NCBI GenBank assembly: GCA_027563935.2 | Contig: CM050446.2 | Span: forward strand, 110,650,499 to 110,714,498 | From: Costus lasius | Lineage: Eukaryota; Streptophyta; Magnoliopsida; Zingiberales; Costaceae | Reading direction: 5' to 3' | Length of the DNA: 64,000 nt | Shown here: in pieces, positions 20,131-30,197 of the stretch | Layout: each line of letters opens with the position of its first letter | Position numbering within the stretch: the stretch's first letter is position 1 | The notes under the pieces: generated by a model | Database searches by the model: none | What the model was told of the DNA's origin: nothing | The model's input: the letters and a program-made list of their open reading frames with translations, nothing else | Translations under genes and position numbers: made by a program

Positions 20131-21803
20131 TGTTGGGGTATGCCCTTAAGGCTAATGTTTGAGGCCTTGGGATTGTATCAGTATCATGTAATAAACTCTT
20201 ATGTTTATAAAGGCATGGTTGTTATTCAATTTGTTACATTATCTGCTGCAATAAGTGTACTTCTGAATAATGTCTCAAAGCTGTTCAGCTGGGCTGACAT
20301 GCTGTGGAGTCCTTAGTCGAGATATCTTGGTGAACATGAGACAGCCTTGATATGATTGAGACTAATATGTGCTCTAATCTTATAGGATGCTTCGAGCATG
20401 GAATAAGATGTAGACTCATGGGTACATTGGATGTACTGGACAGACCCTACTAGGATATTCAATTGCTTGTCACAATGTGAATAATCCTTGAATGTAACAA
20501 GTGGCACATTTCCTCTGACTTGAGATCACTTGTGTTTCTAAATGATGATTGTCATTGTTTTGAGGTAGTTCAATATCATTTGAAACATAATGGTTATAGA
20601 CTATCTTGGATAGTGAGCTTGAGTCAGGTTAGGGCATTAGTGATAGACAAAGGATTGCCGTCTCTATAATTGGAGTGTGGTGTTCTAAAGGGGCCCCCTG
20701 GATGAGATGATTGAGAAAGTGTATGGCCATACCCAGGTGACTGTGTTCATCTGTTCTAATCATGCTCATCATATTGGAGCTACAAGCTTGACACGCTTGT
20801 CCAATAAGAACATCCAGTGGCAAAGGAAATATGCATGCCTTGTGAATTGGATTCACACTTGTGCTGTAGTTTGGGTGTAGTCTTGGAAGACTCTTTCCTT
20901 TATATCGGGAGACAGTGATGTGTTGCTAGATACCCCTCACTGATCGTGATAACGTAAGTTGTCGTTACCGACATTTAGAGGAAACCCTTAGGGTCGCACA
21001 ATTTGATGATATGGCTTACTAAAGTCAGATCGTGTGGACTGAATTGTTTGAGTTCAGTTTAAAGGGATTTACTCTCTGAATAAAAGTGAGATCTGGTCTA
21101 ATCATGTTTGATTGATTAGGGCTTGAGATCGGTAAGCTTCGATCGAGAGAATAGATGCTAGATCGGTCAGATCAAGAGCATTAAGAGATCAACGGTCAGA
21201 TCTTAGGCCTCAGTGGTTTATTATGATCTGGACTAATTGCTTTGTTTATTTGGTTGTTGAACCAAATCGATTTGAACCAGCTCATTGGATGAGCGCATGG
21301 TTCAGGTGGTGAGGCATTTGCGATTGGGGTAATGCATGGTCGCATGAACGTTTGGACTTTGCTATTTTTAGATAGCATGTTCTCAAACGTGTCCATGATC
21401 TCACGTCGCCTCTCTCTCGCCTCTTCACGCCTTTGTCGCCTCCTTGGTTTTCTTTGGAGAAGCATTCTCGTGTGAAAAAGCTAAGACGACAAGAGGAGAA
21501 AGTTTCGCCAAGCAAGGAGATCATCTTCCCTCCCATTCAATCAAGACCTCTTGGAACCTTGCTAGCACAAGGAGCACCAAAAGAGAAAGCGACATCATCT
21601 TGTGTGTGACGATTTGGATGAGACCTCTTTTGTTCTCTTGCTTCCAAGGCGACATCCTTCATATGGCTTCGGTATGAATTCCTTTTCTGTTGTTAAAGTT
21701 GATCATAATACATGCTATCCGATCTTAGGAAACCCTAGATTCCGCCCATGCAAGTTTTGTTTAACGCATGTTTTAGGGTTTCGCCCCTTGTAGGGGACCT
21801 TCA
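20131..21803 (+). repeat. Copia 5' LTR
   Basis: TGTTGGGGTATGCC...GGGACCTTCA, 1,673 bp. Differs from the 3' copy at about six positions. Short ORFs inside have no domain. Confidence 0.97.
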
Positions 21804-21805
21804 AT

Positions 21806-21819
21806 TGGTATCAGAGCCA
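21806..21819 (+). other. Copia primer binding site (tRNA-iMet)
   Basis: TGGTATCAGAGCCA, 2 bp after the 5' LTR. Confidence 0.95.
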
Positions 21820-23644
21820 AGTTGATGCATGTTTTTATGATTGCTTAAAGCCTTTTATGATCCATATGCTCAAGTATGCTTAGATCTAGTTGACATGCGA
21901 AAATTTCATTTTAAGTTATTGCACATGCGAAACTTGAATGTGTTAGTCTATGGCGCATGTATGTTGGCGCATTCTTGTTTTTCTCAAAAAAAAAAAAACT
22001 ATATCACATGCGCGACTTACACTAGATCTAAGGCCCTGCTTTAAACCCTTAGACGGGTTATTAGGGTTGAAGTCATCCCCTGAGTTAGATCCAAACAGTC
22101 TGATCAGACCATCTGACAGCCTTGATGGGTCGACCAGATAGCATCTGTTCGCAAGCAAGAGATGGCTATAGGTCGACTGCAGACAGGCGTGTAGCGATGT
22201 CTGATTGAGACAACTTATGAACGCACATGAGTTAGGCCCGGGGTCACACCCGCTTGCCAGACCTCATAGTGGTCGTTCAGCCCTTGGCGCATGCATTGTT
22301 GACCTTTTGGTCGACTCAAGTCAGTTAGGACTTGGTGCATGTAAGGGCAGTGGATCTGACTAGGTCGGATGAGTGGATCCCTAGTAATGGACCGTTGTAA
22401 GGTAGTAGGGCACATAAGGAAAAATAAAATTGATCTCAATGGGGTTTTTCAAAATTTTATTTTTCATGATTGGATCAAATGATGTATGATGCCATATGTA
22501 TGTTTATTTAATCTTATGTGGGCTGCCCATGTTTAATGTGTGCTGTGCTGGGGCCTGCGTGCCTGGAATTTTATTGTAAATTAATTCTTATTTTTGTGAT
22601 CTGCGAATCACAGTTTAATTAATTTATAAAATGTAATTGACCTGCGAGTCAATCTTGTCTAGATAGATTAATTTGTAAATTAGTCAGACAAGAGCACAGA
22701 GCACACTTGGCAGAGGCGCATGCAGCAGTGGCTTGACCAGACGGGAGGTCCAGGGTTCGACTCTGGGACAGGCGCATTTTCCCTGGTAGGCGCACCTGAG
22801 CTGCAGATGGCGCTTGGGCCCTGGTTTGGGCCAAATGAGCAGCAAAAGACCCATGAAGAAAAGCAAGTGAACACTTAAGTTAGGTTAAGGTCTTACTTAG
22901 GCTTAATGGGCTTTTACCACATAAGATCAGCGTGCTTTCTATTTATTGCTTTTATAATTAGAATTGCATGAGTTTATCTTCTGCTATCACCATAGGAATT
23001 GCATGATAGTTAAGAAGATAAAAGACCGTTAAAATCCTACGCTAAAATATCAAGCTCGTAAGCCTTCTGACGCGAAACCTCACTGTTCTGACTATCGTTA
23101 GAGCCGTGTTGTACCCACTCAGTGGGCACGTCCATCTATCTTCAGACGGTGCGGGATTACACTTGCGTGTTACAGAGAAGGGATTTATCGCTTCTCGTTG
23201 CTCAGCATAGCACGTGGTGGTCCAGGGAGTAGGTCGGGTTAGCTTGACCATGTAGGCTACATATGTGGCGCATATGGTAGCACATGGAGGCAGCCATCTG
23301 TGGGGTCAGAGACTGTGTTGTACCAACTTAGTTGGCACAGTCTGCTGGATTGCCCAGATGAAGGGGAATCGCACGGGTTGGCGATTGGCTGGAACAGCCT
23401 ACCAGAGATTAGTGCTTGTACTCTCTGTGCATCTTATCTCGCCTGAGCGGGATGCGGAGACCAAGTATGAAATCTGGATCCCATCTCACTAAAAGAGTTC
23501 TACTCTTTCGGGCTGTTTTGCTGGATTTTTCAGCCAGATAAAATAGTGAGAAAAAGAATCATTCTTAAGTCCTGATTGATTCTTAACATTGATACTGACC
23601 TTGCTGTTCTTGCATTGTTGTAGATACCTGCAGCAACGAACACC
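21820..23644 (+). other. Copia untranslated leader
   Basis: About 1.8 kb without a recognisable gene. It contains a poly-A run near 21985 and a tRNA-like stretch at 22721-22770 with GCAGTGG and GGTTCGACTCT (B-box-like). The rest appears non-coding. Several short ORFs on both strands have no domain. Confidence 0.65.
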
Positions 23645-26600
23645 ATGAGCTTCAATGTGCGATCCCTACTGGAAAGGGAGAAGTTTGCTGGGCCGAACTT
23701 CTCAGACTGGTACGGACACCTTAAGATTGTTCTTAAGGCAGAGAGGAAACTGTATGTCCTTGAGACGGCTATACCGCCTCAGCCCGCTCCGAACGCCGCA
23801 AGGGCGGTTCGGGAAGCTTATGAAAAGCACGTCAATGATAGCATTGATGTCGCTTGCCTGATGCTAGCGTCTATGACGCTACCGCTGCAGCGTCAGCATG
23901 AGGATATGTCGGCTATAGAGATTATAGCGAACCTCAAGATGATGTATGCTGCACAGGCGAGGACAGAACGCTATAATCTGACAAAGCTGTTCTTCCAGAG
24001 CAAACTGGCTGAAGGGAGCCCAGTGGGAGCTCACGTGCTCAAGATGATTGGGCACAAGGAGGCTCTAGAGAAACTGGGGCATACCATCAATCAGGAGCTT
24101 GCTGTAGACATTATTCTGCAGTCTCTCCCGCCCTCTTTCGATGCGTTCATCATTAACTTTAATATGAACAAAATCGACTGTACTCCGGCAGAGCTGCTGA
24201 ATATGCTCTTGACTACTGAGGAGACTCTGAAGGGAAAGCCTTCGACCTCTGTCTTAATGGTTCCTTCTAGGAACAAGAAGAAGGGGAAGAAGGGCAAGGC
24301 CCCTGTCAAGAGTTACAGCAAGGCTCTGAAGCAAAAAGTTAAGCGGTCAAAGGAATACAGATGTTTCCACTGTGGCCAGCTGGGTCACTGGAAAAAGGAC
24401 TATAAAGCGCTCCAAGGAGATAAGAGGGGAAGCTTTGCTTCTGGCTCAGGTATTTATGTGACGGAAGTCATGATATCCTCTTCTTCTATTTCATGGGTGT
24501 TGGACACTGCATGTGGAGTTCACATTTGTTCAAATGTACAGGAACTCAAGAGAAGAAGACAGGTGGGACAGCATGAGGTGGACCTACGAGTTGGAAACGG
24601 GGCACGGGTTGCTGCTGTTGCTGTAGGAGACTATTTCATCTCATTACCATCTGGACTTGTATTAGAACTAAACAGTTGTTACTTTGTTCCCAGCATTACT
24701 AAAAATATTATCTCCATTCCTGCTCTTGTCAGGAAGGGATTTTCCTTTGAATGCAATATTTCAAAGTGTGTTCTTTCTTTAGATAATATTGTTTATGCTA
24801 CTGGTTCAATTAACAATGGGTTATTCATGTTGGACATGGAATGTTCTATACAAAATATTGATATTAAGAAAGCCAAGTATGCTGATGACAGCACCTTGTT
24901 ATGGCATAGTCGTTTAGGCCATATTAACGAGAAACGCATTAAGCGGTTGCATGATAATGGACTGCTGGGATCATTCTCCTTTGAGGGGATTGATACATGC
25001 AAAGCTTGTTTAATGGGTAAAATGACGCAGTCACCTTTTCCTCATAAAGGTCAAAGGGCTTCAGGTTTACTTGACCTTATACACAGTGATGTGTGTGGGC
25101 CATTTAGTAAACATGCCAGAGGTGGCTATCTTTACTTCATTACCTTTACTGATGATTTCAGTAGGTATGGTTATGTCTATCTGATGAGACATAAAAGTGA
25201 ATCTTTTGACAAGTTCAAAGACTTCAAGAATGAAGTACAGAATCAGCTAGGCCGAAATATCAAGGCACTTCGTTCTGATCGAGGTGGTGAATACCTAAGT
25301 CGAGAGTTTATAGACTATCTAAAGGAGTGTGGGATTATCTCACAGCTCACTCCGCCAGGAACACCGCAATGGAATGGTGTGTCCGAGAGGAGAAATAGAA
25401 CGTTACTTGATATGGTTCGTTCTATGATGAGTCAGGCTACTCTTCCATATTCCTTTTGGGGATTTGCACTGGAGACAGCTGCAAAGGTACTAAACCGAGT
25501 GCCATCCAAGGCAGTTTCTAAGACGCCATATGAGTTATGGTATGGGAAACAGCCGAGCTTGACATTTATCAGGATCTGGGGCTGCGAGGCTTATGTCAAA
25601 AAGCTCGCCTCTGGGAAACTAGAGAGCAGATCTGAAAAATGTATCTTTGTCGGTTACCCTAAGGAAACTAAGGGTTATTATTTCTACGATCCCAAAGAGA
25701 ACAAGGTATTTGTTGTTCGAACGGCCATATTTCTTGAGAAGGAGTTTCTTCTGCAAGAGGCCAGTGGGAAAGAAATAAAGCTGGATGAGAATCCAGAGGA
25801 AGGACAAAGTGCTCAAGCACAGTTGGATGAGCCTGAGCCGGTGGATCAGGTTATTGAACAACCTGAGGCTCAGACATCACGGGAACCGCGAAGATCGGGA
25901 AGGATCCGTCGACAGCCTGAGCGCTATGACGGAGTCTACATCATTGATAATGATGAACCCCTTACTTATGCGGATGCGGTCAGTGGACCGGATTCAGCGA
26001 GATGGCTTGAAGCTATGCGCGCCGAGATGGACTCCATGTCAGATAACCAAGTCTGGGATTTGGTTGATCCGCCTCCGGGAGTTATCCCTATAGGCTGTAA
26101 ATGGATCTTCAAGAAGAAGATTGACATGGATGGTAACGTGGTTACCTATAAAGGCAGGCTAGTTGCGAAAGGTTTCAAACAAATCTACGGGATAGATTAT
26201 GATGAAACTTTCTCACCTGTAGCCATGTTTAAGTCTATTCGGATTCTTTTCGCGATAGCAGCATATTACGATTATGAGATCTGGCAAATGGATGTGAAGA
26301 CAGCTTTCCTTAATGGAAATCTGGAAGAGGATGTGTATATGACACAACCTGAAGGTTTCACTAATCCATCAGATCGTCATAAGATATGCAAATTAAAGAA
26401 GTCTATTTATGGACTTAAACAAGCATCGAGAAGCTGGAATATTCGTTTTGATGAATCAGTCAGTGAATTTGGTTTCATCAAGAACGAGGATGACCCGTGT
26501 GTATATAAGAGGTTTAGTGGGAGCGTGATTACTTTCCTAGTCCTCTACGTCGATGACATCTTGATCATTGGAAATGACATTCCTGAAATGCATGCGGTTA

Positions 26601-27529
26601 AGGCATGGTTAAGGAAATGTTTCCAGATGAAAGATTTAGGAGAAGCAGCCTATGTATTAGGTGTGAAGATCTACAGGGATAGATCTAAGAGGCTTCTCGG
26701 GCTGTGCCAGAGTACTTACATCGATAAAGTCCTGGAAAGATTTCATTTAGAGAATTCTAAAAGAGGATATCTTCCAGTCAGACATGGTCTGAATCTTTCA
26801 AAGAGTCAGTGTCCACAAACACAGACTGAGAAAGATGAAATGGACAATACGCCTTATGCTTCGGCTATTGGATCCATTATGTATGCGATGTTGTGTACTC
26901 GCCCAGACGTCGCTTACGGGTTAAGCGTGACCAGTCGGTTCCAAGGTAATCCAGGTATGGCGCACTGGGTTGCGGTCAAGAACATTTTAAAATATCTGCG
27001 GAGGACCAAAGATATGTTCTTGGTGTATGGTGGTCAGGAAGAACTCAGTATTGAAGGATATACTGACGCTTCATTCCAGTCTGACCAGGATGATTTCCGA
27101 TCGCAATCAGGCTATGTTTTTAGCTTGAATGGAGGAGCGGTGGTGTGGAAGAGTTTCAAACAGTCAACTGTTGCTGATTCCACAACTGAAGCCGAGTATG
27201 TTGCAGCCTCGGAAGCATCCAAGGAGGCAGTATGGATTCGTAAGTTCGTGAGAGAACTTGGTGTTGTTCCTTCGAGTGCAGATCCTTTGGTTATCTTTTG
27301 TGATAACACTGGAGCAATCGCACAAGCAAAGGAACCACGGTCGCACCAGAAGTCCAAGCACATACAGAGACGGTTTCATTTGATCAGGGAGATCATTGAT
27401 CGTGGCGAGATCAAAGTCTGCAAGGTTCATACAGATGACAATCTGGCAGACCCGCTTACTAAGCCTCTGGCGCAGCAGAAGCATGAGAAGCACTGTAATA
27501 ATATGGGTTTGAGATTTCTCAACCATTAG
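23645..27529 (+). CDS. gag-pol: Ty1/copia gag-pol polyprotein
   Basis: 1,294 residues in one open frame. Gag core is about 1-210. The zinc knuckle at 240-253 reads CFHCGQLGHWKKDY, with tyrosine where the last cysteine belongs. Protease is at about 284-297 with DTACG (D287), where the usual triad is DTG or DSG. The pre-integrase zinc region is LWHSRLGH (about 419). The integrase triad is D482, D545 and E581 with D35E spacing. RT has YVDD at 968-971. RNase H has D1141, E1182 and D1220. The ATG lies just after the leader and matches the family start. The open frame suggests recent activity. The two substitutions suggest this copy may not process or package itself. Confidence 0.95.
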   Translation: MSFNVRSLLEREKFAGPNFSDWYGHLKIVLKAERKLYVLETAIPPQPAPNAARAVREAYEKHVNDSIDVACLMLASMTLPLQRQHEDMSAIEIIANLKMMYAAQARTERYNLTKLFFQSKLAEGSPVGAHVLKMIGHKEALEKLGHTINQELAVDIILQSLPPSFDAFIINFNMNKIDCTPAELLNMLLTTEETLKGKPSTSVLMVPSRNKKKGKKGKAPVKSYSKALKQKVKRSKEYRCFHCGQLGHWKKDYKALQGDKRGSFASGSGIYVTEVMISSSSISWVLDTACGVHICSNVQELKRRRQVGQHEVDLRVGNGARVAAVAVGDYFISLPSGLVLELNSCYFVPSITKNIISIPALVRKGFSFECNISKCVLSLDNIVYATGSINNGLFMLDMECSIQNIDIKKAKYADDSTLLWHSRLGHINEKRIKRLHDNGLLGSFSFEGIDTCKACLMGKMTQSPFPHKGQRASGLLDLIHSDVCGPFSKHARGGYLYFITFTDDFSRYGYVYLMRHKSESFDKFKDFKNEVQNQLGRNIKALRSDRGGEYLSREFIDYLKECGIISQLTPPGTPQWNGVSERRNRTLLDMVRSMMSQATLPYSFWGFALETAAKVLNRVPSKAVSKTPYELWYGKQPSLTFIRIWGCEAYVKKLASGKLESRSEKCIFVGYPKETKGYYFYDPKENKVFVVRTAIFLEKEFLLQEASGKEIKLDENPEEGQSAQAQLDEPEPVDQVIEQPEAQTSREPRRSGRIRRQPERYDGVYIIDNDEPLTYADAVSGPDSARWLEAMRAEMDSMSDNQVWDLVDPPPGVIPIGCKWIFKKKIDMDGNVVTYKGRLVAKGFKQIYGIDYDETFSPVAMFKSIRILFAIAAYYDYEIWQMDVKTAFLNGNLEEDVYMTQPEGFTNPSDRHKICKLKKSIYGLKQASRSWNIRFDESVSEFGFIKNEDDPCVYKRFSGSVITFLVLYVDDILIIGNDIPEMHAVKAWLRKCFQMKDLGEAAYVLGVKIYRDRSKRLLGLCQSTYIDKVLERFHLENSKRGYLPVRHGLNLSKSQCPQTQTEKDEMDNTPYASAIGSIMYAMLCTRPDVAYGLSVTSRFQGNPGMAHWVAVKNILKYLRRTKDMFLVYGGQEELSIEGYTDASFQSDQDDFRSQSGYVFSLNGGAVVWKSFKQSTVADSTTEAEYVAASEASKEAVWIRKFVRELGVVPSSADPLVIFCDNTGAIAQAKEPRSHQKSKHIQRRFHLIREIIDRGEIKVCKVHTDDNLADPLTKPLAQQKHEKHCNNMGLRFLNH

Positions 27530-27537
27530 ATTAAGTG

Positions 27538-27549
27538 CAAGTGGGAGAT
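27538..27549 (+). other. Copia polypurine tract
   Basis: AAGTGGGAGAT immediately before the 3' LTR, the usual plus-strand primer in plant copia elements. Confidence 0.88.
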
Positions 27550-29222
27550 TGTTGGGGTATGCCCTTAAGGCTAATGTTTGAGGCCTTGGGATTGTATCAG
27601 TATCATGTAATAAACTCTTATGTTTATAAAGGCATGGTTGTTATTCAGTTTGTTACATTATCTGCTGCAATAAGTGTACTTCTGAATAATGTCTCAAAGC
27701 TGTTCAGCTGGGCTGACATGCTGTGAAGTCCTTAGTCGAGATATCTTGGTGAACATGAGACAGCCTTGATATGATTGAGACTAATATGTGCTCTAATCTT
27801 ATAGGATGCTTCGAGCATGGAATAAGATGTAGACTCATGGGTACATTGGATGTACTGGACAGACCCTACTAGGATATTCAATTGCTTGTCACAATGTGAA
27901 TAATCCTTGAATGTAACAAGTGGCACATTTCCTCAGACTTGAGATCACTTGTGTTTCTAAATGATGATTGTCATTGTTTTGAGGTAGTTCAATATCATTT
28001 GAAACATAATGGTTATAGACTATCTTGGATGGTGAGCTTGAGTCAGGTTAGGGCATTAGTGATAGACAAAGGATTGCCGTCTCTATAATTGGAGTGTGGT
28101 GTTCTAAAGGGGCCCCCTGGATGAGATGATTGAGAAAGTGTATGGCCATACCCAGGTGACTGTGTTCATCTGTTCTAATCATGCTCATCATATTGGAGCT
28201 ACAAGCTTGACACGCTTGTCCAATAAGAACATCCAGTGGCAAAGGAAATATGCATGCCTTGTGAATTGGATTCACACTTGTGCTGTAGTTTGGGTGTAGT
28301 CTTGGAAGACTCTTTCCTTTATATCGGGAGACAGTGATGTGTTGCTAGATACCCCTCACTGATCGTGATAACGTAAGTTGTCGTTACCGACATTTAGAGG
28401 AAACCCTTAGGGTCGCACAATTTGATGATATGGCTTACTAAAGTCAGATCGTGTGGACTGAATTGTTTGAGTTCAGTTTAAAGGGATTTACTCTCTGAAT
28501 AAAAGTGAGATCTGGTCTAATCATGTTTGATTGATTAGGGCTTGAGATCGGTAAGCTTCGATCGAGAGAATAGATGCTAGATCGGTCAGATCAAGAGCAT
28601 TAAGAGATCAACGGTCAGATCTTAGGCCTCAGTGGTTTATTATGATCTGGACTAATTGCTTGGTTTATTTGGTTGTTGAACCAAATCGATTTGAACCAGC
28701 TCATTGGATGAGCGCATGGTTCAGGTGGTGAGGCATTTGCGATTGGGGTAATGCATGGTCGCATGAACGTTTGGACTTTGCTATTTTTAGATAGCATGTT
28801 CTCAAACGTGTCCATGATCTCACGTCGCCTCTCTCTCGCCTCTTCACGCCTTTGTCGCCTCCTTGGTTTTCTTTGGAGAAGCATTCTCGTGTGAAAAAGC
28901 TAAGACGACAAGAGGAGAAAGTTTCGCCAAGCAAGGAGATCATCTTCCCTCCCATTCGATCAAGACCTCTTGGAACCTTGCTAGCACAAGGAGCACCAAA
29001 AGAGAAAGCGACATCATCTTGTGTGTGACGATTTGGATGAGACCTCTTTTGTTCTCTTGCTTCCAAGGCGACATCCTTCATATGGCTTCGGTATGAATTC
29101 CTTTTCTGTTGTTAAAGTTGATCATAATACATGCTATCCGATCTTAGGAAACCCTAGATTCCGCCCATGCAAGTTTTGTTTAACGCATGTTTTAGGGTTT
29201 CGCCCCTTGTAGGGGACCTTCA
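27550..29222 (+). repeat. Copia 3' LTR
   Basis: 1,673 bp, same length as the 5' LTR. Differences seen: near 27655, 27726, 27936, 28031, 28664 and 28958. Followed by GAAGC (29223-29227). Confidence 0.97.
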
Positions 29223-30190
29223 GAAGCTTATGATGACAAGGATGGAATCCCTGGAGACACACAACAAGATGCTGGAGAGTCAGCTAGCTCATCCTCTAGA
29301 GCACCAGGCAAGCTACCATCTCAGCCAGAAGTAAACCCGAGGGAGCATTGCAATGCAATCTCCACTCGGAGCGGCAAACAACTTGAGGATCCAAAGATGC
29401 TGACCAATGACAGTAGAGATGACGTGACTCCCGAGACTGTGGAATCACATTCAGATGCAACACCGGTGGCACCTGAACCGGTTGAAGAAGAGCGGCCCTA
29501 AAATTGGACCGCCTCCATACAAGCCACCGATCCCTTTTCCATAGAGGCTTGTCAAGGCTAAATTGGACAAGCAGTTCGGTAAGTTTTTAGAAGTGTTGAA
29601 GAAACTCTATATTAACATCCCTTTCGTTGATGCTCTTTCGCAAATGCCGACTTATGCAAAATTCCTGAAAGACATCTTATCAAATAAGAGGAAACTGGAA
29701 GATCAAGGGACCGTTGCACTTACTGAAGAGTGCAGCGCCATCATTCAGAACAAGCTCCCTCAGAAGCTTAAGGACCTAGGTAGTTTCTCCATACCTTGCC
29801 AGATTGGGGAGATGTCCTTTCAGAGAGCTTTGTGCAATCTAGGAGCAAGCGTCAGCCTCATGCCATTGTCACTATGTAAAAGGCTAGACTTAGGGGATTT
29901 GAAACCTACTAACATTTCTTTACAGCTTGCAGACAAATCAGTCTGTCAACCAGTTGGTTTTTAGAGGACGTGCCTATTAAAGTAGGAGATTACTTTGTTC
30001 CTGCTGATTTTGTTGTTTTAGAGATTGATGAGGATGACAGGCTCCCTATCATTTTAGGGAGACCTTTTCTTGCTACTGCTGGCGCTGTCATGGATGTCAA
30101 GAATGGGAAACTGTCCTTGAACATCTGTGGCAGTGTTATTCAATTTGATCTGGCTGACACCTTGGAAAAACCCTCTCTTGCAGGGACATG
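29223..30190 (+). pseudogene. pro: A gag end and protease
   Basis: Continues gag from 20130 (MESLETHNKMLESQL). A small deletion of a QQASS segment lies near 29290 and a frameshift near 29500. From 29563 it reads the pre-protease linker (FGKFLEVLKKLYINIPFVD) and then an Athila-type protease with CNLGASVSLMPLSL and ILGRPFLATAGAVMDV. A 1-bp deletion at about 29961 splits the domain. The catalytic aspartate position is asparagine, as in F. Confidence 0.85.
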
Positions 30191-30197
30191 TTGAAGC

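Larger units (their letters stand above)
20131..29222 (+). mobile_element. Complete Ty1/copia element
   Basis: Two 1,673-bp LTRs, tRNA-iMet primer site, 1.8-kb leader, a single 1,294-codon gag-pol, a polypurine tract and a perfect 5-bp target duplication (GAAGC). The domain order protease-integrase-RT-RNase H defines Ty1/copia. About six LTR mismatches by eye (0.36%) point to a recent insertion. The lineage within copia is not assigned. Confidence 0.97.

Noticed and set aside
27732..29212. ORFs duplicated at 20313-21793 and 27732-29212 as a gene pair
   Set aside because: They are the two copies of the copia LTR. Neither has a protein domain.
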